A stretch of DNA of 64,000 bases, taken from Lycorma delicatula. Its lineage: Eukaryota > Arthropoda > Insecta > Hemiptera > Fulgoridae. Under the pieces are notes generated by a model. That model was given only the letters and a program-made list of their open reading frames with translations, did no database searches and had not been told where the DNA came from. This document shows positions 1 to 11,883 of this stretch, one piece after another (position 1 is the stretch's first letter; every line of letters begins with the position of its first letter). The stretch spans positions 348,438,491 to 348,502,490 of the forward strand of contig NC_134455.1 of assembly GCF_047948215.1 (NCBI RefSeq), read 5' to 3'. A program made the position numbers and the translations under genes.

Positions 1-589
1 ACAATGAAAAATAACTCTTCTGCTCCCTGCTATATTTATAGTATTTATTTCTTTAATCTTAAGTGGTAATTATATTGAAATTAAAAGCAGATTAGAAATT
101 TAAGTGAAGAATAAAAATAATGTTATCTTTTTATTTATTAGATTATTAGTTAAATTTATGCACTTTTAAGTGCATAAATGACGTATCAATTTGTATTACG
201 TATATGCCTAATTAACTGTAGAAACATCTTCTTTTCAAACACAGGTAAATTAATTTAACTAAATTTAAATTTACTAAATATTGACTTAAATGATTGAAAC
301 TTATGAACACCAAACAATAATTTGCTAATCCATTTTTTGTACCTTGAAAAGTCGTTGTGACTTTTTAGGGAAACTCCAAGAGTGATTTATAACATCACGC
401 GGGAATGTACATAAATATATTTCAACTTCAGTTTTATAAAAACGTTTTTAATTATTAAATTCATATCATACATTAAACGAAACTAAAGTCATATTTAATA
501 GTATTGTCATTCTAAAATTCTTATTACGTAAAAAATTGGACATTTTATGTAACTAACAAGGAATTAAATAAAATAGATTATGATTAATT

Positions 590-608
590 ACGGTACCTAA
601 GGTACCGT
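590..608. repeat. Short perfect palindrome
   Basis: Two 9-base arms (ACGGTACCT and AGGTACCGT) are exact reverse complements separated by one base. No flanking repeat was seen, so this may be a chance palindrome or the core of a decayed element. Confidence 0.5.
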
Positions 609-928
609 CCCTTCAGAAAGTGATTCCATAATACTTAATTGTAGTTAATATTAAGTGATAAAATCTCATAATTCTATTTAATCAATAGAAAAATTTCAAT
701 GCTTATGAATATTAAATAAATGTTGAGTTAATCATTTTATCATATAAATGTTTTTATAAAAACTTTCTACAATAACTTGAAATATGAAAGATAACTTGCT
801 ATTTGTGATGAGAGATTGTCACAAACTTTTTGAGCGGACTATAGTCAAAGAGAGGTATACCTCTAAATCAGCTATCTTTGTTGGCACGGATTTCTAACGC
901 AAGTGCACATTCCAGTATTTCTATATTT

Positions 929-1069
929 CAGTGTTCGCACCGTAATGCCAGCTGATAATTTTTATTAATTTTCTATTATTATTCATTAGATAAATTTTTA
1001 TTACATTTAGTGAAGGAAATAAAAACAGGTAAAAAATTATCTGCTTGCATTACGGTGCAAAAAATACTG
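929..1069. mobile_element. Small inverted-repeat element (MITE-like)
   Basis: Arms at about 937-963 and 1032-1058 are near-perfect reverse complements of about 27 bp, both starting GCACCGTAATGC, with one or two differences. The outer flanks CAGTGTTC and (reversed) CAGTATTT suggest the terminal repeat may extend to 929 and 1069. The interior is short, AT-rich and non-coding. This fits a non-autonomous DNA transposon. I could not confirm a target-site duplication, so the superfamily is open. Confidence 0.5.
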
Positions 1070-2072
1070 TCGGGTTAATTGTCTGCAATGTTTCTCAATA
1101 TTTTTTTCCAAATAAGGTGTCATTTTGTTCAAAATAAAATGCTTAATAAATTTTCTATTGAGTAAAAATTTGATTAAACAAAAAATTATAAAGATACTGA
1201 AGACAAAAAATTTTTCGGGAAGGCTGAGAATTCTTTATTTTAATTATTTCATTATGCTGCTTTCCTCTATCGTGCCGTATTTCGTCTTTCGTCCCGTATT
1301 TCCCAGTCCAAAATGTTTTTTTACACCCTCACAATGATGATACAAATCCCTACCTGTTCTCAACCGACTGAATTCTGCGTGTAAATTTATATCTAACCAT
1401 TGGTCATTAAACAGAGTCTTTTTAGGCCATTTAAAAGTAATTAATTAGCTAAAATACAAAAAAAATTCATGGTGGTTTGAGAGAAATTCCAAGAAAGCAG
1501 TTAAAAAACCTTTTAATTTTTCAATAACTTTTTGTTTACTAAACTTTTAAAATAAACTAAAATTTTAACTGTAGTTTTGAATATTCATACTTTAATATAA
1601 AAATGCAATTAGGGAATGTAAGTAAGAACAGGACGTGTTAATGGTTGCTTGATATTGGTACAGATGGAATGTGCTGGGCGATGGGGTCGTCACTTCCTGA
1701 TGCCGGGAAAGTAAATAAAATATTTTAACAGTACTTTAAAAATACATAATTCGGTAATTAAAATGCATTCTCTGAAATTTTTTCAAGTTTTCCCAAAAAT
1801 TCCTGACTTTTCCTGCCTGCGAAAACCATGTTAGATAAAACTAAGGAAAAATGTAATTTACGTGTAACCCAGCTCCTTTAAAAAGGAACTTTAGTTGTTC
1901 CTTTTTAATTAAATAGAAAAAATAGACATCACATAACCGAAGCGCAGAAAAATTGGATAATAGGTAAACTGTTTTTCGAATTAAATTTCGTCGGATTTTG
2001 TTTTAGTTTTGACTTCCTTTACTCTTTTCTTTTTTTTGCTGTAAAGCCTATTTTTGCATTTGTTATAATAAC

Positions 2073-2306
2073 CAATGATTCCCAAACTTTTCCGAGTCGA
2101 GGCGCCCTTTTTCAGTTAAAAGTTTTCCATTGCGCCCTATCCTACGTAAAAGTATGAGTACTCCTAAGAGATAATAATAAATAAAACTCGTGTATCATCA
2201 TTATTTTTTTACTTTATTAACGTTAAATGAATAATTATAAATGTCTTGGTTTAATTATCTATGAAGCTTTTACAATATTTCGCGGCGCACAGTTTGAGAA
2301 TCACTG
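2073..2306. mobile_element. Non-autonomous hAT-type MITE
   Basis: The left end begins CAATGATTCCCAAAC and the right end, reversed, begins CAGTGATTCTCAAAC. These are imperfect terminal repeats of the CAGTGRTTCYCAAAC type seen in hAT transposons. They are flanked by ATAATAAC (2065-2072) and TTAATAAC (2307-2314), matching at 7 of 8 bases, as expected for the 8-bp hAT target duplication. The 234-bp interior has no ORF, so it would depend on a hAT transposase supplied in trans. Confidence 0.7.
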
Positions 2307-2971
2307 TTAATAACAGTTGTTGCAATGTTTTTTTTATAAGTAATAAATTAAATATTCACTAATCATTATTGTTATTAACTCTTGTTCATAACTGATAATA
2401 GTTTTTCATTGATATGTATTTTATTTGTTTATTTTCTGTAACTTATAGTAATTTTTCTGTTATTTAAATTAGTTTTTTTTTTTTTTTTTTTTGACCTGAT
2501 GAATAATAATTCACCACAGAAGCTTGTATGTGGGAATATGGTAATGGAATTTTGTAACGTATGGAAAACATCATGCCTTAACGGAATTCAGGCTCGGATA
2601 AAAGGCCAAGACGCTATCATTCAATCACGGAAATTTATTTTGAATTAATGTTTGGTTTATTTAATATTTTATTATTATGTAAAAGTTTGGTTATTTTAAA
2701 ATCCTACTGCTACTCCCACCAACACGTAAGCTTCAAACATATCTAACGATATCTTTAAAAAAAAAAAACGAATAAAGTTATTTGTGTTTTTCTTTTTCAT
2801 TAATTTTAATGCTTACGATGTTTAAAAAAAGAATCAAATTTACCGCGAAAATTGTACTGCAGATAATTTTGTTGTCTTACCGTATTCAAACGCTATCTTA
2901 ACGACAAAACACGAAACAACAAGAATCGATAGACAACGCAAGCGCAGTAAACAGATACATCTCAAAATGCG

Positions 2972-3049
2972 GTATTTATAGCTCGGTTGAACGGGGGGAG
3001 AGAAATGATGCAGGAGAGATAAAAATAGAGAGTAGTGTCGCGGGGGAGC
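2972..3049 (+). promoter_or_regulatory. Probable 5' UTR of the K2P gene with a short uORF
   Basis: A TATA-like TATTTATA lies at about 2972 in a locally less AT-rich stretch just before the start codon. At 3005-3022 there is an upstream ORF of five codons (MMQER, stop TAA) ending 27 bases before the main ATG at 3050. An in-frame stop TAG at 3026-3028 fixes the start downstream of it. If transcription begins upstream of 3005, the uORF could dampen translation and depend on reinitiation. Neither the transcription start nor the TATA function can be read from sequence alone. Confidence 0.35.
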
Positions 3050-4301
3050 ATGGGAGACGAGGACGAAGTCCCACGAGCCGCGCTTGCAGCAGGGGGCGTG
3101 TCTAGGAGTCGTCGATTCGGAGGACGACGCAGTCCTACGACGGGTCATAGGATACGTAGACCGCAAACACCTGAACCCGGAAAAGATATTAAAAAAGAAG
3201 AAAAACAAATCAAACGAAGTCTTTCTTCGCCCGGTGAACTACGTCGTAATATATCGTCTTCTTCAGATGAAGAGGGATTCATCAAAGAAGCAAAAACTCC
3301 TCCGGAAGAAAAGGTTACCGAACAGATAGTTCCTCCAAAACCTGTCCTTCGAAAACGTGTTAAAAGTTTACCGAAATCGGTAGAAGACAAAATAAATGAA
3401 ACGAAACCAAAAGAAGAAGAAGAAGAAGACGATAAAGAAAAAGGAAACGTGAATTCTTCGTCATCGTGGTGGAAATCATGGCAAAATTGGGCTGCACAAC
3501 CTCGTGGAAAATCATTAGAAAGAGAACCGGGTACAGAACCTCCGCAGGCTGTTCCTCGTAAAAGAAATAGAAGTTTAACCAGACCTTCACAGAAATCAAA
3601 TAAAAAACGTAACGCTTCGCTTTCTATCGAACGAAATAAATCGTCATCGCAAGAACGAAAATCTTCACCGTCAAATGAAAGTCCAAAATCACAAGAAAAG
3701 AAAAAATTGACGTCGAGCGAACGAAGAAAACAATTATCGAAAGAACGAACAAGTTTTGACGATAGTAGCGATGAATTTTGGAAACCGGGGAGTTTAGAAT
3801 CTGCTTTAATTAGACTAGAAAGAGAGATTAAAGAAATTCCTCAAGAAAATAGACCGATTAAAACGCCAAAAAAATATCAAAAAGCGCACGATGAAACACC
3901 ACAAGTAACATTAAGACAAGAATGGAACGCTTTTTTGGAAGAACATGCAGATGATTTGAAAAAGATTAAATTACTAAGAAATTATTGCGCGTCCTCATTT
4001 ATAATATTAATGATCTATTGCGGATTAGGAGGTATAATGTTTCGCTTTATTGAGGGTGCTTTCGAATCGTTTTATAAATGCGGTGTTAAAAGGGTGAAAC
4101 GTGATTTTGTCGACTCCCTTTGGACGAGCAGTCATAATCTTCGTGAAGAAGAATGGAAGAGTTTAGCTCGACGTAAATTAATGACTTTTGAAGAACAATT
4201 ACATGAAGCGTTTGAAGCAGGTACAACAAGTTATAGTGGTCAACGATCGTGGAGTTTTTTAAATTCTGTCATATACTGCTTGACTGCTGTGACAACAATC
4301 G
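3050..4301 (+). CDS. K2P potassium channel, coding exon 1 (N-terminus, TM1, first half of pore 1)
   Basis: First coding exon of a two-pore-domain potassium leak channel, a plasma-membrane protein that sets resting potential as a dimer. The ATG at 3050 is chosen because an in-frame TAG (3026-3028) lies upstream; the frame also opens at a GTG at 3035, which a eukaryote would not use. It encodes 417 whole codons plus one base. Residues 1-310 are a charged Ser/Arg/Lys-rich cytoplasmic tail with an acidic run near 122-128 and basic-x-x-Ser-Leu motifs near 55, 101, 152, 170 and 185. TM1 is about 313-337. A cap-like extracellular loop and pore helix 1 follow, ending in TVTTI-type sequence at 417. 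The donor GTCAGT at 4302 splits the first filter glycine codon (phase 1), a position known as a conserved intron site in K2P genes. The N-terminus is much longer than in mammalian TWIK/TASK channels and resembles long invertebrate TWiK/KCNK18-like members; the exact orthologue is not assigned. Confidence 0.93.
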
Positions 4302-6320
4302 GTCAGTATTTTTTACTTATTTCTTATTAAAAAAAAAAAAACTGTACATAAATATATAACATTACTGATAATTAAATACTTAAATAACGAAATATTTTAA
4401 AGAAGTGATAAAATAATAATAGTTTATAATAGTTTACGGAGTTTTTAAAAACAAAATTTAAGCAACAAGTGTAACGCGTTACATTTATACATGGGATACG
4501 TTGAGAAACTGTACCTTCACAAATACAGCAGGGATATTATCTATAAACAAAATATTTTTATATTAATTGATGAATATTATAAACTTTTACATAAAATTAA
4601 AATTCTATTTAATTACTTTTTTTATATAAAAGTTCTGTTTTCAAAATTATTTCTTAATTTTTTTTAATTACAAACACATTGTGTTAGTGAACTTTAATAT
4701 ATTGTAAGTATATTACCGAATTAAATTAAGAGTATGTTTATTAAATAGAGTAAATAGTTTTATATAGTGGAACGCCAATTATGTGGATTGATTTTTGCAA
4801 GACCGAATCCAGATAATCAGAAATCCCAATAATTAAAAAATTATAAAAGATTTATCAAACGTACTGATTTGAATATAAATTATCTTATTAAATGGTTATC
4901 ACATAAAAACGAGAATATAAATAAATAAATTTATTTCAAATTAAAAAAATATTTCAGAACTCTATACGAATTGCAAAAAAAAAAATCAATTAAAAATCCT
5001 AGTAAAAATAAAGATCGATAAAAATATATTTAATGTTGAAACAAAGCTATTTTTATTTAAATAGTATTTTTATTATTTTTTTTTTTTAATTTCCTAGCGG
5101 GGATGTAAAAAGTCTGGATAGTTGAACAATCAGAAAATTGGAGTTCGGATTATATATATGCATACATAACTGCAATCTTTCGGAGAAGAAAATATATATA
5201 TAAATTTAAATAAAATTATCATAATGAATTTTTATAATTGAAATTATTTTATGTACGATTAAAAAATGAAAGAGAATAAATAAAAAATTTAATGATTAAA
5301 AAAACTCACACACACAAATAAAAAAATAAATCTATTTTTAAAAAAACCGTAAAGTAGAATGATTATCAGTATTATTTTTAATAAATAACTTTTGTTTTAT
5401 TAACAATACATTTAAATATATGTAAATAATATAAATTTAGTAAATCAAATATAAATGAAACCACTCTTTAAAAATCATTAAACTTAATAAGTTATTTAAA
5501 ATAAAACACGCAACTGCAGATTAATCTTTTATTTTACTTTTTTTTTGGTTATGTAAATGATAATTTTTTAACTTAATAATCATAACATAATTTCACGCTA
5601 AATATATTTACATAATCTGACAAGGTCCAGTGATTTTTTTTTTACTAAAAATACCATATCAGTATCTAAACAGAGAGATGTAGGTTATACTAGGAAATCT
5701 ACTTTAGTAACCGAATATTTATTAATAGATTATACTTACATTAAAATTTTATACTTTTTTTTTACTATTATTTATTTAAAAATATTTAATTATTAATTAT
5801 TTACGTATATTTTTTTAAAAGAATTAAAAAAATAAATAAACATCATCCTTAAAAAAATTATGAGACGTAGCTATTTTTAAACAGTGTTTCTTGAAGCGAC
5901 TGCAGTATTACGTAGAGTTACGGATCTAAATGTTCCGAGTTTTAAATAAAACTCATGTTAATTAGCCTCTAACTACAATACTGAAAATTTGTTTTCTTAT
6001 TACTATTACGTAATTTAACGACTTATCTAGGATTATCATTATTTTTATTATCACATAAAAAGTAATAATATGATGCAAGCAAAATTACCTTTTATTTTTT
6101 CGGCTGCGCATACAAAAATTAATCGTGGCCATGAAAAATTATTCAAAAATTAATTTGGGTAAAAGTTTTAATTGTATAATATTCATATGTTCAATTATAA
6201 AATATTTTCATATATGTACACATATCTAAACGAAACAAATTAGACTAGGTAACTTGTTATATTTTAACTCAATGTTTTTTTTTCATGTTTGTCATCAAAT
6301 CTTGCATCCTTAATTTAATA
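4302..6320. other. AT-rich intronic DNA
   Basis: About 2 kb of highly AT-rich sequence with many A and T runs and TA-rich patches. I see no ORF with recognisable content, no terminal repeats and no duplication of sequence elsewhere in the window. Confidence 0.5.
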
Positions 6321-6323
6321 TAC

Positions 6324-6580
6324 GTTCTGACACTACCTACTGAAGAAATTTTGCACAGTTACTAAGGTCGGATGACAGTACAATATTCAATCATTACTTT
6401 TGAAAACATCCCCGTACGGGGGTAAATTAAGGGTGCGTGTGTAATAATTTTAAATACTTCCTGACATTGCCTATTGATGAAATTTTGCACAATTAATAAG
6501 GTCGGGTGACAATACAATATTCCACCATTACTTTTGCAAACAACCTTCCGTACGGGGGTAAATTAATGGTGCAGGAGTAG
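6324..6580 (+). repeat. Two-unit tandem repeat, period about 133 bp
   Basis: Unit 1 (about 6324-6446) and unit 2 (about 6458-6580) share the same order of blocks: CTGACA, TGAAATTTTGCACA-like, AAGGTCGG, TGACA, TACAATATTC, CCATTACTTTTG-like and CGTACGGGGGTAAATTAA. They differ by scattered substitutions and small indels, so the duplication is not recent. No protein signal was seen. Confidence 0.75.
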
Positions 6581-7039
6581 AAAACTGAAAAACTGTTAAA
6601 CGGCTAAGCTGGATTTTTGGGGGTCGAAGATGACAAATTCGATAGCGACAAAAAACAGTTTTTCTTAATTTAAAATTAAATGTTTTTAAATAATCAAAAA
6701 CTTCAGTATTTCGTTACTTTGTACAGTAAATGTTTGATTGAAAATTTGTTTGACACTTTATAAATATATTAGATATTTCAAGACATGATATTATCTTTAG
6801 AAATCCAAATTAACCTACTAATTAAACTCATGTAATAAATGATAATAATTTGATTAAAGTATGACTAAAAAATATAAAGCGAGTTTTTTGTAATATTATT
6901 TTTATTTAGATTAATTTTTTTCTAAAATGTTAAACTTTTTGTCATATGTGTTTCATGTAAATTCATTCTTTGTAAACTTCATTTGTATTTACTTCTTGAA
7001 CATTGGATAAATGCAATTTAATTCTCATAAGGTCACTCG

Positions 7040-7262
7040 AGTATTTATTTTTAAGTCTGTTTCGGTATTTCGTTCTTATGGTATTCATAACAGAATGCGC
7101 TGGATGCTAGAAAAGTTTCCATCATATTATACAGAAACGAAAGGTTAGATAATTTAGAGTAAATTTGGACAAAGGTTAACGTATCGCCGCTACAAGTCTT
7201 CAATAACCTTAGTTTAATTTTCTCTAGAACTGTAAGTTTCAATTCTGAATATTCGTTCCATA
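7040..7262 (-). repeat. Dispersed repeat R-A, copy 1
   Basis: The reverse complement matches 36398-36935 through ordered blocks: ACGAATATTCAGAATTGAAA, TCTAGAGAAAA, AAGACTTGTAGC, TTTGTCCAAATTT, CATCCAGCGCA and AAATACCGAAACAGACT. This copy is uninterrupted. A minus-strand ORF (7051-7242, 63 codons) reads through it, and part of its frame is shared with the other copy, so it may be a remnant of a coding transposon. I cannot assign a family. Confidence 0.65.
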
Positions 7263-8159
7263 TTTACTTCCTTGTACGAAATAAAAGAACTACTGTGATC
7301 GCGAAAAATTTCAGTTTTCTAATTTCAACGGAAATGTCTATTATGACCACCCCTGAATCCCTTTTGACTAGTTTTGGCGTGACGTCTGTATCTCGCATAA
7401 CTCAAAAACGATTAGCCTAGAATATTGAAATTTTGGATTTAGGACTGCTGTAATATGTAGTTGTGCCCTACCCTTTCGATTGCAATCGACTGAACCAAAA
7501 GTGTACGAAAAAGCCCAAAATAAAAAAAACGGTTTGGACTTTTTCTTAACTGAGCAATAAGCCCTCATTGAGAGCTTATTCAACGATTAATCGTTGAATA
7601 AGTTATAATTATTTTCATTGGTTCAAGAGTTATAGCAAATAAAAAAAATTTAATTGATGAAATATTTGGATGATAGAGAAAGGCACATCGGTTCGAATCA
7701 AACTGCATCTCATTTTTTTTTTAACTTTTTTTTAATTAAAATATACTGATTTATTAATAATTAATTATAAACCTCTAATTGTAAAAAGGTTTTACGATGA
7801 GTAATAATTCAATAAAAAAAAATTTTTTAAAGTGAAAAAATATCAGAAGTTTTTAATGAAATAAGATTTTATGTTTTTCATTTTAAAAAAAAAAATGTGT
7901 AAATGTAATTTAATAGGTGTCCAAGGAAGTCATGTGTTCTCCACATCAGATTTTTTTATTGAAGCAAAACAAACGAAAAATAGACAGAAAATCATATTAT
8001 TCTTTTCGTATCTAATAAAATTTCTTAATATAGAAAACACAAAAAAAATTACAAGTTTTGTTACTAAATCTTCCGCCTTTATTATTCATTTAACAAACCA
8101 ATGTAATACACAAATCTTTAAAAAAAAACTTGTTTTTTGACACCGAATTTTTGTTTTAC

Positions 8160-8448
8160 GTCGAATATCTTAACTACCGGAGTTACAGTTCTAGGAGTTA
8201 CTATAGTTCTAGGAACTATTTTATTATATTTCCCAACTTAAATTACATAAGGAACTACCAACTTTACTGCTTAATTTGGATCCCAAAAATTAGTAGGGAT
8301 TCTTTTTAGTAGAACTGAAATCCGGGTGAAATATTTCGATAGCCACAACTCGAAAACAAAGTGTTTGTAGACGTATGTTTACATGAACGTTTTTCATTAT
8401 TTTCATTAGTAGAACGTCCTGAAAGTTTCGCCGTTTCTTCTTGGGACA

Positions 8449-8489
<41 letters not shown>

Positions 8490-8500
8490 CGCGCGCTTAA
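8160..8500. repeat. Degraded dispersed repeat ending in a compound microsatellite
   Basis: The stretch ends in a (CA)n-(GA)n-(GC)n tract at about 8447-8497. The upstream part has phrases resembling 52550-52670 and 28200-28400: a response to AATC(A)GGGCT/GAAATCCGGG, TTTCG, ATGTTTA-ATGAA and AGTAGAA-GTCCT, all in the same order but weakly conserved. It probably represents one old interspersed repeat family; the boundaries are uncertain. Confidence 0.4.
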
Positions 8501-9184
8501 GTACTTTAATGATCAAGGTTAATTTTGGTAAACTGTTAATAAATTAATGTCTTTTATTCTGTTTACGTAATAAAGAAAAGACACAGCATTTGCCTCGATG
8601 GATCAAGGGAACTGTAATAAAACCCTGTTCACAGCAGAATCATAAATTACACAATTTATTATGAAATAAAAAATTGATGTGATTGAAGACCATACTAATT
8701 ATTTAACATAAAAACAAATGAAATAATGTTAACGTAATACATGAAGATATTAAGTATAAAAGATAAATTACATTTCAGAAGCTGTCTATGAGAATTATTT
8801 GAGCGCATATTCATGTATACATTGTATGTAGTGCAAAAAAAATTAATTATCTTTTCTTTATTTTAAAACTCATAAACAAAGTAATATTGTTTCTATAAAA
8901 GAAACCCTAAAACCTTTTCATTGTATTTTAAATAAATCTGTTCGAAATTGTTTCCAAAACGTTCGATAATCTATTAACAATGACAATGGAAGCATAATAA
9001 CAAACACCCGTTTTCGTAAGCATAATTAACTTACACCAAAAATTTCTGAATGAAGTAATTTGTATAGACATTCATTTTTTTAAAAAAAGAAGCTATTTAT
9101 AAAATAGAACAGTGAAAATATATTTATTTAATTTTGTCATTCTAATTTTGAGTATCGATACGGGAAGAAAAGAATTCACAAACC

Positions 9185-9773
9185 ACTTCTAAAAAATCCC
9201 TTTCGGCACGCCGGAAGTACATTTCACTGGTGTAAAGTAGGTGATAAAAAATATTTCCACCTTAAAGTTAAGAAAAACTTGAAATTAACTCAATACGACA
9301 ATGGTTGCATATGAAAAACGTTTCACATGTTTAGCATACGACAAGCCCCCATCTTCTTGCAATTCCAACAATGTTTTAATCATCACTTATCGTAAGGGTT
9401 GGTCATATCAAAAATTGTTTCAGACAAAAGTTTTAGGTAATATTTAGAGGACTAACGACCACTTTAAACCGATTCGATACTGTGCCTATTAAGGGAGGTA
9501 TGGTTTTTTTGTCTTCGAAACCCCATTTTTTCCACATCCCCTGGACCAATGGTTGGTGATATCTAAAAATGTACTTACATAAGTTTTAGGCACTTATCCA
9601 ATGAGTAGTAAGAACTTTAAACGAATTTGATATTTTACTTAATAAGAAAGTTTTAGCGATATATTGTTTTTTTATTATTTTTCGAAAAAGCTTCCCCATT
9701 TCCACTCCCATGGTCCGATTTCCGCCGTTAACTAACTCAGACGAGATATTGGGACGAGCGCGCGCACACACAC

Positions 9774-9838
<65 letters not shown>

Positions 9839-9960
9839 TACATTTATATTGTCTATGATACTCCCGGTAATCTAAAGATTCCAACGCAGGGTCATACATC
9901 TAAATCGGTTCAGTCGTTGAGCTGCTACCGTGAAACATGCATACAAACACCCTAACTACA
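9185..9960 (+). repeat. Dispersed repeat R-B, copy 1, with internal (CA)n microsatellite
   Basis: It matches 44196-44840 over about 580 bp in the same orientation, sharing phrases such as TTTCCACCTTAAAGTTAAG, CAATACGACAATGGTTGCAT, TTTAGCATACGACAAGCCCC and AAGGGTTGGTCATATCAAAAA. A long CA tract occupies about 9767-9834 near its 3' end. After the tract the sequence continues into CTAAATCGGTTCAGTCG and ACACCCTAACTACATTACAC, which is absent from the other copy. ORFs over the tract are low-complexity artefacts. The superfamily is unknown. Confidence 0.7.
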
Positions 9961-10959
9961 TTACACTCTTTTTTGGGCAGTCAAGTAAAAAACAATTGAT
10001 ATAAAAATTGTAACTAATTATTATTTATAAAAAGTAAAAGAAATATTAAGACAAAAAATATGTTAAAGTGTTTACGTAATAAAATAATGAATCTGGGACG
10101 GGCTACAAGTGTATCGGCTCTTGATTCCTATTAAACTAAATGCCCTTGCAGCGGAATTCCGTAAACTGATCGGTGAACTATTTTTATGGGACTAAGAGAG
10201 ACACCGTAGAGTTAGAGAATTCAGTTAGCACGATACTCGGAGTCTCCCGTCTGTTGACACCAATTTACAGATTAGTCAGGATTCAGTACGCTAGTATACC
10301 ATACACCGATGTCTAGTCTATTTATAGCCTTAGAGCATGGGTCTTCAACCCGCGGTCGGCATGCCGCATGTATTTTTAATAACGCCCGATTTCAAAAAAT
10401 GCATTTTTATCTATTAAATACTAGTTTATTTATAAAATAAATAAGAATGGATTAAAATATAAAACATTAAATATCAGTGACTTACTTTATTTAACTTCAT
10501 TCAATATTTGTCAGATTTAAAAAAAATTAATTGTACTAATAAACAATGCTGAACTGAATTTAATAAAAACAAAACAGTTTAAGAATTTCCTGAAAAAATA
10601 GGCTGAGAAAATAGGCATTTCCCAGTTTTCTTCTGAAAACCAGTTACGCAACTTTTTAAGAAAACAGTATAACTATGCCGATATGAGCATGTACTGAGCG
10701 ATTGGTAGGGGCTGAATATTAGACCGGACAGGTAATTAACCAGTTTGGCGGTATTTTATTTCCCGCCAATTTGGTAGCGGTTTCCCAGTTTGGTGGGAGT
10801 GGGGATATGTACGAGTGGTTATCTCTTAAGTAAAAACCGTTAATTGTAAAAAAAAATTTATTCTGAAAACTTTATAAATATTTTTTATTCATCTTAAACT
10901 ACAAACCTTATACTACTTCAGTATATAATCGCCACATGAATTAGTACATCGGTTTGCTG

Positions 10960-11620
10960 ATCGTATAAGCGTAATTTGTTCTATTATAAGTTATATGTAA
11001 TATTGTATTTGTTATTTGTATTTGTTATATGTAAGTTGTGGAATTAAATCAGTTTAGTTAGAGGCGACCGCTGCCGCTAGTTCCACCACACGCGCGCGAA
11101 TTAAATACAGTATGCGCAGTAGTAATAAATCGAAGTAAACGTTCCAAAGTAACTTTTTTATTCTGCATTATCCTCAGAATTAAACGCATAACAAAACTTA
11201 AACAGTTAAACTTAATAAACCAGACAACACCATTTTCATATAACTAACTCAACGCAATACTTCAACTAAGGAGACTGATCTTATTATAATTCCATTACCA
11301 TTATTATTAAATTACCGAACCATTTATAAAAATCGGGTGGTGAGGCTGTCGTGAAATTTTTAATGGCATCTCGCTTTTTTAAAAACGGACAAATATTTCA
11401 TTCAAATTATAAAAAGCGCATGTACACTACACAACTCAACTTCCAAATCAGCAGATTTAAGATTGTGTTGTTACTCTGACCAAGGGTTTTCTTACGGTTT
11501 CCTTTAATTCATCCAATTAAATGATTGGGTAGATCCTTTTCTACGCATGAAGTAGCATACCTACCCATTCCTGATGTGATTTATAGTATTATCAACCGAT
11601 CATGGTAAACAATTTATTTT
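10960..11620 (+). repeat. Dispersed repeat R-C, copy 1
   Basis: Blocks are shared in order and orientation with 40780-41560: ATGTAAGTTGTG(G)AATTA, GAGGCGACC/GACCTCACC, CGCGCGAATTAAATAC and TATGCGC near the left, then TTCATCCA, a rest-of-word match around ACCTACCCATTCCTGATGT and TTTATAGT near the right. The middle has diverged strongly. It is probably an old transposon without visible coding capacity. Confidence 0.55.
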
Positions 11621-11883
11621 ATTTTATTCTTTAATTTAGCTAAAATCGGAAGGAGTATTTTGCAGACCTATTGTCTACGAAAACAAGTAATACTTCTTTG
11701 TTTACGGGTATTTCTAAATTAGTTACGCAAAAGTAACGTTCAATAATGAAAAAAGTAAATAACTTACAGACTTTTTCGATACATCACTAAATACAGTATA
11801 ACTTCAAATTTCTTTCTCGCCTAACACCGTTAGCTTCCGACGTTCTCACTAAGTGGCACGCGCGAATGAGTAATTTCATCAGT

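Larger units (their letters stand above)
1..2990. other. AT-rich region upstream of the K2P gene
   Basis: No convincing coding sequence is visible; the short ORF at 1125-1337 has no recognisable composition or motif. The region is AT-rich with homopolymer runs and carries two small inverted-repeat elements, listed separately at 929-1069 and 2073-2306. Any promoter of the K2P gene should lie in the last few hundred bases, but no strong core-promoter motif is obvious. A non-coding upstream exon of the gene cannot be excluded. Confidence 0.5.

Noticed and set aside
3035..3049. GTG at 3035 as the K2P start
   Set aside because: A eukaryotic gene would use the in-frame ATG at 3050; the GTG frame merely begins after the stop at 3026.
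2840..3208. Minus-strand 122-codon ORF over the K2P start
   Set aside because: Antisense shadow of exon 1 and its 5' UTR; no domain and low-complexity start.
9586..9955. ORFs on both strands over the CA tract
   Set aside because: Dinucleotide repeats are open in all frames; the products are VCVC or HTHT runs.
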